A stretch of DNA of 64,000 nt from Mercurialis annua (Eukaryota > Streptophyta > Magnoliopsida > Malpighiales > Euphorbiaceae): positions 27,727,501 through 27,791,500 of the forward strand of contig NC_065577.1 in assembly GCF_937616625.2 (NCBI RefSeq), in the 5' to 3' direction. The position numbers were made by a program, and so were the translations under genes. This document shows, in pieces, positions 32,956 through 45,400 of the stretch (positions are counted from its first letter, which is position 1; every line of letters starts with the position of its first letter). A model generated the notes under the pieces. The model did no database searches, was not told the DNA's origin, and saw only the letters and a program-made list of their open reading frames with translations.

Positions 32956-35900
32956 GATATAGACCGAAGTTGGATGTATAGACGGCTGCAGGGCGGGTTG
33001 CTATACCCAGGCTTTGACGAGCGCGTGCAGGAATTTGTTAATTTTGCTTTACGCCATCCTGCGTGTATGAGTGGGCCCGAGATTAAATGCCCCTGTCCTA
33101 GGGCAAGATGTAAAAATACGAGTTATCGAGACGTCGAAACAGTGAAGCTGCACATTCTGCAGAAAGGGTTTGTGGCAGATTATAAAGTCTGGGTTTTTCA
33201 TGGGGAGGGAAATGTTTTAGATCCCCGTCCCGTTGCACAGATATCGGAGTATGACGTTGACATGGAAAATGAGGAGGAAGACGATTTCAGCTCCGTTTAG
33301 AGAATGGTTATCGATGCTGCTGGTCCAGAAGTAGTGTTCACGGAGGAGGAACCGAATAATGAAGCTAAACATTTTTATGATATGATGCGTGCAGCTGAAG
33401 AACCTGTATACCCCGGTAGTAGCAAACACTCTCCTTTGTCTGCGGCTGTTAAAATGTTGGACATCAAATGTCGACATAGTGGGTCTGTGGCTTTAGTAGA
33501 TGATGTGACCGAATTTATACAAGAGCTGCTTCCAGAGGACAACAAGAAGCCAAAGAACTTTACCGAAATAAAGAAGATGGTTAGAGGTCTTGGGTTGCCG
33601 GTTGAAGTTATCGATTGCTGTTTACGCAACTGTATGATTTACTAGGGGTCAGACGCGGATTGAACGCGATGCAAAATTTGCGATCACGAACGGTGGAAAC
33701 CGGCCCCTAAAGGAAATTTTGCGAAAAGACGAGTTAACGTCCCATATAGGAAAATGTTTTATTTTCCTATAACTCCGAGATTGCAGAGGCTGTACGCTTC
33801 TAAAGCCACTGCCAAGCATATGACGTGGCACGCTGAACACGAAATGGTTGATGGAAAGATGTGTCATCCGTCAGACTCCCCGGCGTGGAAACATTTCAGT
33901 GAATTACATACAGAGTTTGCGGAAGAAATTCGAAATATCAGACTAGGCCTGTGTACTGATGGGTTTCAACCTTTTGGGGCCTTCGGGCAGAATTATTCAT
34001 CATGGCCAGTAATTTTGACACCCTACAATCTCCCTCCAGGAATGTGTATGAAAGATGAGTTCATGTTTTTAACTGTTATTGTCCCTGGGCCTCGAAATCC
34101 TAAACATCAAATGTATATTTTCCTGCAGCCGTTGATAGCTGAGCTAAACCAACTTTGAGAATTTGGAGTCCAGACATTCGACGTTCATAGGCGACAGAAT
34201 TTTCAAATGAAAGCGGCACTGATGTGGACAATTAATGATTGGGAGACTGGCTTGCCCTCACTGCATGGAAAATACGGATGCTTTCACGCTTAAAGGGAGT
34301 AGAAAACAGTCGTGGTTTGACTGCCATAGAAAGTTCTTGCCTCGTGGTCACCCGTACCGTCGTAACACAACTCAATTCTGTAGAGGGAAAACTGTAAACA
34401 AAGAATTTGGACAGCCCAAAACCGGAGAAGAATTGTTGGCAGAGGTGGACAGTCTGGGGTTTATGAAGGCATATGAAATTGGGGCTGAGAAAAATAATGC
34501 TGCGAAGTCGGCAAATTATGGTTGGAATAAAAAAAGTATTTTCTGGGATTTGCCGTATTGGAAAACAAATCTCATTCGTCACAATCTCGATGTCATGTAC
34601 ATTGAGAAAAACGTATTCGACAACATTTTCAATACGGTACTAAATGTTCCCGGGAAAACGAAAGACCATGCAAAATCTAGAGAAGAGTTGAATGACATAT
34701 GTGATCGGCCTGAGTTAGCTAAAGATCCGGTTACTGGGAGATTTCCTAAGGCGATGTATGCTTTGGACAGGGACGGAAAAAAAGCTTTACTTGAGTGGAA
34801 TAAGTTAATAAGGTTTTCAGATGGCTACGCGTCCAACTTGTCCAGATGTGTCGATACAATCGGTCTGAAAATGCATAGAATGAAAAGTCACGACTGCCAC
34901 ATTTTTATGTAAAGACTTCTGCCAATCGCTCTCCGTGAGCTATTACCGAAGGAAGTCTGGGAGCCTTTAACAGAGCTGAGTATCTTCTTTCGTGAGTTAA
35001 CCTCCACGTCTCTAACAGAGAAAGATCTAGATCGTATGAGGCTGGAAATCCCAAAGATACTGTGCAAGCTGGAACGTATTTTTCCGCCTAGCTTTTTTGA
35101 CTCCATGCAACATCTACCCGTACATCTGCCGTACGAAGCTATGATGGCAGGTCCGGTTCAGTATCGCTGGATGTATCCATTTGAAAGGTAAAGTAACTGA
35201 ATTTTCTCAATTCTGTGTAGCAGTATATATATTGACATGTCATGTTCACTAACTGAGGCATGTGCAATCAGATATTTGAGAAAGCTGAAAAAAAAGTCAG
35301 CAATAAAGGGAGGGTGGAAGGAAGCATCAGTAGCGGATACTTGAATGGAAAAACCGCAAAATTTGCAGCTTATTACTTTTCAGAAGGTGACCTAATGATA
35401 CCTAAGCGGCCGCAAAGGAATGAAGTTAATGACATTGAAGTCGATGACGATGTCGACAGACTATCTATTTTCAAGCCGCACGGGCAATCAGTGGGTGCTT
35501 GCCGCAAGAGATATCTTGAAGATTCTGAGATTGTTGCTGCCCGGACATATGTTCTATTGAATTGTTCAAAAATTGAAAATTACAGAGAGTAAGCTTTAAT
35601 ACAGCTGTCAATGTAATATCCAATAATTATTCAGCTTCTAATAATTGTTTTCTTCTTAACTAAGGGTTTTCGAAGGCGAGTTGCGCAGAGAAAACCCTAA
35701 AATCAGCATCTCTCAAATTGAAGCGAAGTTCGAGAGTCAATTTGCCTACTGGTTTCAACAATACGTAAGTATTTTACAAAATACTTTTCGATTCTTTCAA
35801 TAAAAAGTTCTGATTTATAATACACTTTTACGCTACAGGTGCAAGATCCAACTGTTTGTACTAATCCCTTTATTCTTAGTCTCGCTAAAGGACCTCTTAG

Positions 35901-36543
35901 ATCAGTAAGAACATTTAAGGGGTACCGTGTAAACGGATTTAAGTTTCAGACTCAAGCTTATGGGGAGGAACAACTTACTATGAATAGTGGAGTCTGCGTG
36001 AAGGGAACTCAATATGTCGACAGCGAAAATGACTTTTATGGAGTTCTGACAGACATAATTGAGTTGGAGTATCCGACTCTTCTAATGAAGACGACTGTCT
36101 TATTTAAATGCGAGTTGTTCGACCCAGCACGAAATTCTGGCACAATTAGTAACAAAAAATACAACATGGTGGATATTAATAATAGAAAGAGATACAATAA
36201 GTATGAACCATTCATCTTAGCCGAACAGGCCGACTAGGTTCATTACCTGCCATATCCGAGTAAAAGAAGGGATAAATTAAATTGGTGGGCAGTTTGCAGG
36301 ACAAAGGCAAGATCTGAACTTGACATGCCCGAGGGGATTATCCCGGCTTTTCAAGACGTGATAGAAGAAAATCCTCTCATTGTTGCAACGGACGACAATT
36401 CGACATATTTAGCTGATGACAACGGAGAAGCTGAAGAAGATGCGTTGTTGTGCCTCCTAATGAAACAGAATCCGACTTTATCGCATCCTCATCAGACGAA
36501 GATGAAATTGAAGAACTTTAGTAGCTTAGAGTATTTTATGTAT
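32956..36543 (+). pseudogene. TNP2-type CACTA transposase
   Basis: Domains appear in order. First is the transposase-associated domain (DRSWMYRRL and CPCPRARC) at 32960-33300. The TNP2 core follows (KHSPLSAAVKMLDIKC; a CKIC zinc-like motif; MTWHAEHE; DGFQPFG; then RLACPHCMENTDAF, WDLPYWKTNLIRHNLDVM and EKNVFDN) to about 34900. A DUF4218-like segment (QHLPVHLPYEAMMAGPVQYR WMY region) ends at 35188, and later exons at 35272-35590, 35665-35764 and 35839-36543 include a DUF4216-like part. Stops interrupt the frame at 33298, 33643, 33661, 34156, 34910 and 36235, and a deletion with frameshift lies near 34233. The start codon is 13.6 kb upstream. It is a clear pseudogene. Confidence 0.9.
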
Positions 36544-36701
36544 TAGCATGTTAATTTCTTAATTATAATTATGTTTTATAATTATATTATTCAAGTGTAC
36601 TATTTTAAATTGAATTCATATTTCTTAGTTATATGTTTCACGTATGTAGTGTTATAATGTGTTGTTTAGTTTTGGAACAATTAACTTGACAATTAGTGCA
36701 G

Positions 36702-38408
36702 GTATGAGGGGTCGAGGCTCAGGCGGAGGCTCAGGCCGAGGATCAGGCCGAGGACGGGGGGACCCTACCGAGCCTGTTGAGGAGCAGCATCGTGAGAAGG
36801 CTGGAGGACCTGTTCAGCCTTTGCAGGAGCGTGAGGCAGGCGAGCCCCGGCCATTTTGGACAACCAGGGTAGGGCGATGGTTCGTCCGGACCCTAGCAGG
36901 TATGATTAAAGTTTTTTTAATTTGTGTGATTTTTAGTATGGAATTAATATGTATGTAAAGTAAATTATGCTTATTAAATCACAGGACACTGTTGCTGGAC
37001 TCTGGGCCTGTTTCTCGGGCTATCCGGGATATTTTCAGGCAGTGCTGGTTCGAGACCGGATCAGCATGGCGCTTTCTGACAGCGGACCAGAGGGAGTTCT
37101 ATTTTCAGGAATTTCAGGTAATTAAATTTTCAGTTTAATATATTTAAGTTTTGATATTTGTGAAAATTCTAACTCAAAGCTCATGTTATTACTGTTTGCA
37201 GAAGAAGTTCTAGTGGGATGACTCTGCGTACAGCGAGGAGGTAATCAGACGGGTCTTCATGACCCATGCAGCCACCCGATACAAAGACAACATCCACAAG
37301 ATGAGGAAAATGCAAAAGAAGCATACATCTGTGAATCAGGAGATCTGGGAAGCCTGGAATGCATTTTGGGACACAGAGAAGGAGAAAAAGAAGCCAGAGA
37401 CAGCCCGGGCAAACAGGATGAGTGAGCCTGCGGGCCCCGGTTCTGGTCCTGTCCGCCATACCGGGGGATCTCGCTCCGCTATCAAGCATATGGATGTGAT
37501 GGTTTGTTTCTAATCAGTAATTAAATTACTTAAATAACGTATTTGTTTTATTTTAATACTTAATAAATCTGTATTTTTCTGATAGGCTAAGGAGCTCGGC
37601 CGGAAGCCGACTGCGACAGAGCTGTACAGTCGCCTTCATAAAACGAAGGCTGAGAAGAAACCGGTCGACAAGAGGGCTCATGATATGACTGTAAGTCCTT
37701 ATCACATTAAAATTCTATAAGTTGTGTATATAGGCTTAAGTGTTGAATATATTATACATGAAGTGTTAAACTGTATAGGCTTAACGTTTGTGTAATTAGA
37801 ACTCAATATATTTGGTTGGTTGGGTTATATATTGTAATTTGCTTGCAGGACTTCCCTGAAAAATGGGTGATGCTCATATTATAGAGGAAATGCTGCCGAA
37901 ATTTCCTTAATAATTAGAATTATTTATAAAGTGTTATGTTTTTTTATTTGTTATAAAACTAAACTGATATGTTTTGTAATTGTTTTGTACGTAGGACGCC
38001 ATCGGTGAGAGGCTTGCTGCTGCGACACAGTCGCCGACCGGAGAGGGGAGCACCTCGAGTCCTGTGGATGAGACGCAGATATTTATAGATATCGAGGGCG
38101 TCAACAAGAAGCACCGGGTGTACGGCCTGGGTTCGGCTACCAGCAGGTATGTAGGCCCGAGTATCAGACCGCAGAGAGGCAGCTCTTCACGGACATCACA
38201 GCAGGCGGATGAGGAGGTCGAGCGCTGTGTGCAGGCCGGCATCCAGGAGGGCCTGCGGCAGGTTGAGCAGCGGTTGGCGGCGCAGCAGGCGAGCATGGCA
38301 CAGATGATACGTGATGAGATTGCAAAGATGATGCCGAATCTCCCACCAGAGTATCAGCCACAGTTTCCCCCTCCCCCGCCAGACGGTGGCGACACTACAT
38401 ATTTGTAG
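36702..38408 (+). pseudogene. Second CACTA gene (Ptta/En/Spm plant transposase type)
   Basis: A Gly/Arg-rich opening (MRGRGSGGGSGRGSGRGRG) at 36702 is followed by exon-like blocks at about 36985-37119 (RAIRDIFRQCW), 37201-37500 (HAATRYKDNIHKMRK, WEAWNAFW and GGSRSAIKH), 37587-37690 (ELGRKPTATELYSRLHKTK) and 37997-38408 (a helix-rich tail ending in a Pro-rich segment). The order matches the plant transposase family associated with CACTA elements. A TAG interrupts the third block at 37213, and exon 1 seems to switch frame, so it is broken. It probably encoded the TNPA-like partner of TNP2. Confidence 0.75.
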
Positions 38409-38635
38409 TTTCCTGTTTATTTTATTTTCTAAAATATATTATGTACGATGTTTTTTTTTTCAGACAACGTTATATGTATGCTTTGATATTTTATTTTATA
38501 TATATACTTTTATTCAGTTTCAATTAGGTGTAATCTAAAATAAAATTTAATTATTGTATTTAGCAGGTTTTAAACGTCAGCGAAACAAAAAAACAACAGA
38601 AAACGGCAGAAATCTGCCAAAAAAAAAAACAGCAT

Positions 38636-39033
38636 TGGCGACGGATGTTTCAGGTTTAGCGACGGATATATCCGTCGCTAATATGGGTCAATGGAGACAA
38701 ACTCACACGTTAGCGACGGACTTATCCGTCGCTAATGGTCATAACTTAGCGACGGAACGGTCCGTCGCTAATATCTCATAATCCGTCGCCAATTAGTCTC
38801 AGAATTCGTCTCCAAATGAGACTAAATGGCGACGGATGTGGCAAATTTGGCGACGGATTATCCGTCGCTAAATTTGCCAAGGATTGGAAACACTGGTCGC
38901 TACTCGTTTAGCGACCAGAGTTGTGGCGACGGACTTGATCCGTCGCCAATCCGTCGCTAATGACTATTAGCGACGGAACATAAGGGTTTAGCGACGGAAA
39001 TATCCGTCGCTAAACTCCTATTTTTTAGTAGTG
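38636..39033. repeat. CACTA right end and subterminal palindromes
   Basis: More than ten copies of TAGCGACGGA or TCCGTCGCTA occur, many as perfect palindromes such as TTAGCGACGGATATATCCGT at 38657. They are followed by TTTTTTAGTAGTG at the terminus. Confidence 0.88.
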
Positions 39034-39255
39034 GTATAAACAAACCTATGCTCATGTTACCAATCATATCATCCATGTCATCATCCACGTAGGAAAGAAA
39101 TGACGGAAAATTTGAATTATTTAACCCCGTCAAAAACAAGGACATAAATAAGCCAGTTTTGAAACGTCAGGCGTGTATTTCGGCCAAATCAAACGTAGGG
39201 GCAAATCCGAGCCTTAGGATAAACATTAGGGGCATAAACAAACCTTTTCCCCAAA
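39034..39255. mobile_element. MULE-like relic between CACTA and host gene
   Basis: The end GGCATAAACAAACCTTTTCCCC near 39232 resembles, in reverse, the terminal sequence of the foldback element at 51561 (GGGAAAAGGGTCATTTATGCCC). The segment 39195-39245 also resembles the two CACTA flanks joined together. No coding potential is seen. Confidence 0.45.
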
Positions 39256-39359
39256 TAAAATGACTACCGGCATCAAACGAGAGAGTCCCAAATAAGATAA
39301 AACAACAGGCCGGTGATGACAAGCAGAGCCATACTTTCGAACCAATCAAATTGGTTTGT

Positions 39360-39432
39360 AATTAAATATACAAAAACCCTAAATACTGCTATTTTCTTCT
39401 CAAAAGACAAATAGCGTTTGCCCTAATTCGAA
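39360..39432 (+). promoter_or_regulatory. Proximal promoter and 5' UTR of NUP1
   Basis: A weak TATA-like ATTAAATATA at 39361-39370 and a telo-box-like AAACCCTAA at 39374-39382 precede the ATG at 39433 by 50-70 bases. Telo boxes are frequent in promoters of plant housekeeping and translation-related genes. The start site itself cannot be read from the sequence. Confidence 0.45.
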
Positions 39433-42400
39433 ATGGCGGCGGCTCCTCAACTGTCGGCGGGAGATGGGTACGGCAAGTTCCGAAAGCGGGCGTTTAGAAG
39501 AGCGCAGACGACGCCGTATGAGAGACCGCGAACGAACCCTAAGAGTAATGGGTGGTTATCGAAGATAGTGGATCCGGCGCAGAGGCTGATTACGTACAGC
39601 GCTCATAAGCTTTTTGCTTCTGTTTTGCAGAAACGGTTGCCTCCGCCAGTGCCAAATGATGCGGACCAAGTAAGATAATTGATTGCTTCTATTTTATCTA
39701 CATTTGTTCTTGTGCTTTTGGACTGAAATATCTCTTCCTGAAGGATTCACCTTCTGCCGGAGATGGGCTTGCAGATCTGGAGCTGACTCTCAAGCAAAAG
39801 AAATTCACCAGGTAACGCTTATAAATGTTTATGCTAGTGAATCACAATAAGAATTATATATGCACAAACACATATTTAGTCTAGACTTCAACTTCTTCCA
39901 AGACTTTCAAATCAACTGGTCAGTGGCCAAGGTACTCAAAAAGAGGTAAGTGTAACAAGACGTGGAACGATTAGGCAACCTCCTATTAGAACATGGACCA
40001 CGATGAAGGCTAAATTAGAAGGAAGGTGTATGCTTCTCAATTACTTTGATAACGTGCTGGAAATTTATTGTGTTTATGAAGGTAGCTGAATATATTCGAG
40101 AATTTGACTATTAAACATTTGAAGTCAACTTGTAGAGGGTACATCACAAGCCTTAGCTTGCTTTAAGGGCTTATGTAAAGAAATAAATTTTTAAACTACA
40201 TATGAAACCATTGAGCATGCTATTTAAACAGCTTTTGATGCAGAAGACCTTCTTAACCAACAAATTACCAAGCAATTTGGATTTCAAGCAAATGAGACTG
40301 CTAAAAAGGGATTTGATGCACATCAAAGTACCAAGTATACTAATTAGCAGCCTTGAAATCGATTCAACAACTTAAAATCCTCTTATTCTAGTAATATCAA
40401 TGCTAAAGAAAATTGTGTTAGGTGCTTTAAGTGTGGAGAGACTTCTAAGAAAGAAGCTATATTGGAGAAGAACATATGGATGAAGAAACGTCACAAGAAG
40501 ATCATGAGAATTATTCAGATGATCACGGTGTTTGCAGATGATGATATAATAGATAAATGTATTGATTCTCTTCCGGTAGTTAGAAAAGATTGGCGGTGTG
40601 TACTTTGATATTTCAAACCTTAGTTCATTGTAGAGATCAAACCAAGAAACTAATCATTGATGGAGTTAGTCGTGTGAATGTTGAATTGTCTCTATGCTGA
40701 AATTTTTGAATCTACCAACCGAGCTACACCGGAACCGCTACAAAGTAGCACGTATTGATGAATCAACTATTCTGGTAGAGTGGCTGTAATGGTTGTCTAA
40801 GATCTGAGTTTTGATGTACTCGAGGATTTTAGGATTATTTATGTTATTTGATGACGGCACAACATGTTAATTATCCTACTTTTTCTCTACATGATGAATA
40901 TTCTTTAGAACACACCTATGTGTGCCGAACATGAAGAATATTTATTTGGTTCCTTTTCTAATCAAAAGTTATCCTTTTGTTGATTTTAAAGCCTTTTGTA
41001 AGCATATTTTTGCTGATGTTCAAGCATTAATATGGGTTGCAAGGGATGATGGAGTGGCTGAATGAGAAATTGTCAAGACAAAAAAAGCGGTTTTGTTGCA
41101 GGAATCAGAGTTATTTGTTCAGGAGTGTTTTGGCAATTTTGATTCTCAGAAAATCATGGCATTTTATTATGTGTAGGAGTCTTTAGTTAATTGTTGATTC
41201 ATATTCATAATCCATATTAAATCATGATCATGTTTATTTCCTGTATTATATAGAGTTCAAATTCCAATATGATATGATTTTGATTTTTTAAATCTTTCAA
41301 TTTGCAGGACAATTCTCTATAGTCAAGTAGACTTGTATTAAGTTTATTATCAGATTTGAGTTTTTAAAAAAATTAGTGTGTAGGAGTCTTTAGTTAATTG
41401 TTGATTCATATTAACTCATGATCCTGCTTATTTCCTATATTGCTATAGAGTTCAAGTTCCAATATGATAGGATTTTTTTTTTTAAATCTTTCAATTTTTA
41501 GAATTAATTCATTATATATAAGCAGACTTGTATTAAGTTTATTATCATATTTGAGTTTTAAAAAAATATGAGTCATGCGAGTAAAATTGTGTTGATACTT
41601 GATTTAATTCCTTGTTTTTCCCGCCTTAGCTGCTGTTCCTAGTAAAACTATTTATTCTTCCTTTGTTTTTAGAATAACGTGAATTCCTATTTCTAAAGTT
41701 TGGTTCTGTTGAATTACTGAAAGGCAAGTAGAATAGATTTCTCAAATCTGTCCTACATCATATTTCTACTGACCCTGCTGCAAATGCCGTCGTAGTGTTT
41801 TGGTTTGGTGACTTTTTGTTAAACATTTTGAGCATGATGTTGCAATGATTTTGAATAATGAGTGCTGCTATTGTGCAGGTCTGAGATTGACCGGTTGACA
41901 GCCATACTACACTCAAAAAACAATGATCTGCCTATTGCAAATGAAGATAAGAAATATGCAGTGTTCCCTACAAAAGGGGTGTCATTATACGATGGGAAGG
42001 GTGAACTCCCAAATACTCCGATGAAAGATAATGGACTCGACAGCCAACACATTCCAACTCCTATTGTTAGTTCAAGTGTTGGTTAATTTGCCTTGATCTT
42101 TTTCCTGTTTTTATGCCTCCAAAGACTTCGTTGATAAATACGATTTTCTTGTTTCATATAATTTTTTTAGATGTGCATTTTATAGTTGTTTTATTTCCAT
42201 TTGTATGCAATCATGGCACACACATTAGGATTTCAATTCTATGTTGTGGCTCTTATTTCTCATAAAGTGGCTAAAATGTGTTCAGGTCCTTGATGAGGAT
42301 GTTGCCTCACCTGCAGAGCTTGCAAAAGCTTATATGGGTGGCAGGCCTTCTAAAGTATCACCATCGGTGCTAGCATTGCGCGGTCAACCTGTAGGGGAGA

Positions 42401-45400
42401 ATGCAGTTGCAAAAATTAATGGACCATTTGCTTCCAAGCCGCCAATCATGTCAGATGTTTCAAGGTCTTCGAGTCTTGTTGTGCCTGTTGACAATTGTTT
42501 TGCAACACCAAGGTCTCGAGGCCGTTCTGCTATATACAGCATGGCTAGAACACCATATTCCAGACTTCACTCAACCTTCACTCTCCAGGTTGGTATATTA
42601 ATGCAATTTGTGTCAAAAGTGGTTTTGTCTTCTGTTTATTGAATCAAGGATTCTCATTTTCCAGCGTGGTGGTACTGAAATGGATGCTTTTAGTGTACCA
42701 TCATCATCTTCTCAAAGCATCTGGGAGAGCAGCAGATATTCTGGATCTAAACAAGGGGTACCAGTGCTAAATTAAATTACATTGTTCGCAGATGTAACAT
42801 TGGTTTAATGGAAGGATAACTAATCTCTTGATCCTCTTTTCTTTCTTTTTCAGGATTTAAAGCGAAGGAGTTCAGTTTTAGATAATGATATAGGCTCTGT
42901 TGGTCCTATTCGCAGAATTCGTCAAAAATCGAATCTCTTAACTTCTTCTGGAGCTTTTTCTGGTCGTGGAACTGGCCTTGGTTCCGATGCTGTTGTGCAT
43001 CCTTCACCACAGAATCGGATTTTAGTTAATAAACCATCAATAGGAAATGGGGATAGTAGTATTCTTGGTTCAGGTATCACCTCCATCCCATCCAAGTCCA
43101 GCGAGATGGCTTCAAAAATATTGCAGCAACTGGATGTGTTAGTTTCTTCAAGGGATAAGTCGCCAATGAAGTTGTCACCATCCATGCTACGTGGTCCAGC
43201 TCTTAGAAGTCTAGATACCATAGATTCTTCTAAGATCCTTGATACTGTTCAAGATAATAATATTAGGTTGGATGTTAAACATGATGAATCATTACATAAT
43301 GCAAAAGGTGATGTGTCTCAAAAGCAAGATAAAGATAAGGAAAATGGTCCAGTTAGGCTTACTGCTTTACATGAAAAGTCTCCTGCCATAAATGGGGTAA
43401 TACCCACAAGTTCAGTGAAGAATAATGCATCTGAAGTCAAAGCAATATCTTCCGAGATGAACTCTGTTGTGCAGGCTCCAGAGAAGAAGTATGCTTTCCT
43501 GATGAGTGCACATGAGGTATATTTGGCTGTCAAAACTGCATTCTGCAACTGTTTCTAATGTGTCAATACACTTTTGTTTTTCTTTATATGCAACTTGTAG
43601 TATTCAAGGCGAGGATGGTTCAATTATGGAAGTTACTACTGTACTTGTGCACTACTCATGATTACTGTTTCTGTTTCCAGCCAAGGAAATCGGGGTGAGC
43701 ATTTGGTCGGTTCAGTACAACCCCTTAGCCGAGTTAGCTGTCCGACCGAATAGCAAAAACCGAACTGACCTAATAAGAAATTTTAACTAAAAACCGAACG
43801 AATAAAAGAGGAATTTTTTTTTCAAAACCAAACTGACTGAATAGGACGGGTAATTTGGTCGGTTCGGTTAATTTAAAATTTAAAATAAATTCTAATATTC
43901 GGGTAATTTGGATAATTTAAATTTCAAACCAAACTGATAATAAAAAACCGATCAGTCTGAACTGACAGAAATTTATCGGCTCAGTCGGTTCAGTTGGCCG
44001 ACCAGTCTTTTCTGCTCACCCATACATGTAAATTATCATTTTTTTAGACCAAGCAATTTTATCTTACCCCTGCGACCTTACTAATTGTTACCTACTACGT
44101 TATCACTAATGAAGGCGTTCTGTGAGTTTTTCTTGTGCTAATTCAAGGATTGAAAAGTATTAACTTGGTACCTTTTGGAAACAATGACATCCTTTTTCTT
44201 CAAAATCTGGGTCTATTTGGATTCTGTCAATAGATAAAAGTTATCTGGTTTTACTTTTGTAGGATTATTTGGAGCTTGATGATGATAATCAATATGATAG
44301 GACCACATCTGCAGAACTGTCCAAGGAGAAAGAGAAGCTAGATATCAATGTGGCTGAAAATAGGACCAGTTTAGCTTTAGCCAGTACATTGGAGAAGCCT
44401 GCAGAAGCCAAATCTCGTGCTAGCCAAACACCTCCAGGAGACTCTGTTGGGTTAGTAGTTGCTGAAAAAAGAGTTTTCGTTGCAGACCAGGTTGCTCCTC
44501 TACCTGGTGCTACCAACCAGCAGTCTGTGGATGACAAGCTGCCAACTCTAAGATCTGATAAGGTCTCATCACCAAAAGAATCCAATGCTCCTCCCCTGTT
44601 TAGCTTTGGTGATAAAGTTGTTTCCTCCAAGGAATCAAATGGTTTTCCTCCATTGAAATTTGGTTTTAAAAGTGAAGGTGCTATACCACAGTTTTCATTT
44701 TCAACATCAGCAGCTGCTGCTTCCATCTCGCCAGTTGTGACGAACTCCGCGAGCCTGAAGCCTGCCATTTTTTTGGATCCTAAATCAGAAAGTTCCAGCA
44801 GGTTAGTGCCTGTTCTTTTGGCCTCTTTGCAAAGTGGTTTGAATATATATATATATTTGTGTTGCTATGGTCTATTGGCTGATGTTATAATCAGATTATC
44901 ATTTTTAGTTACTGTCTTAAGAAATTGTCATGGAGTAAATATTGAGACTTTTTTTTTTTGAATTTAAGTAGATTGATTAGGAACTAGCTGAAGAATCAGC
45001 CATTACAATTGACATGATTTGTGGAGGGCCTCCTCCTACCCATAAAGAAATGTGATCCCTAGACTCAAAAGCCATCCTTGCTACCGCATGGGCTGCTCTA
45101 TTGCCATTTCTTTTCACAAAAAGCAGCCCCTTACATACATTTTTATCTCGTAAAAGAAGGAAATCTAGACCTATCAAACCCATATCATTCCATGGCAACA
45201 TCTTGTTGTTGAAGCACTCTACTACCACTTTTGAATCTGAGGAGATTACACAAGGAGTTAGGTTAGCCTCTATTGCCGAGCTTATCCCATCTTTGACCGC
45301 ATATGCTTCCCCCAAGCTGACCTCAATGTCTCCTTCATACTTTCTAAACCCTGCAGCGTGGACGTTTCCTTGGCTATCTCTGATTATTGCACCAGTACTA

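Larger units (their letters stand above)
17368..39033 (+). mobile_element. CACTA (En/Spm, CMC) DNA transposon, decayed and nested
   Basis: The left end CACTACTAAAAAACAGGC and right end TTTTTTAGTAGTG form an inverted repeat of at least 13 bases. Both ends carry clustered subterminal palindromes of TAGCGACGGA/TCCGTCGCTA. Inside are a TNP2-type transposase gene (start codon 19319, remainder 32956-36543) and a second gene of the Ptta/En/Spm type (36702-38408), the usual two-gene layout of plant CACTA elements. Without the nested retroelements the transposon would be about 8 kb. The flanking triplets (AGG left, GTA right) do not form a clean 3-bp duplication. Both genes are broken, so it is not autonomous. 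Confidence 0.9.

Noticed and set aside
35665..35764. tRNA or other small RNA gene near TNP2 introns
   Set aside because: The stretch reads as a short coding exon between GT-AG introns; no cloverleaf or box motifs were seen here or elsewhere in the window.
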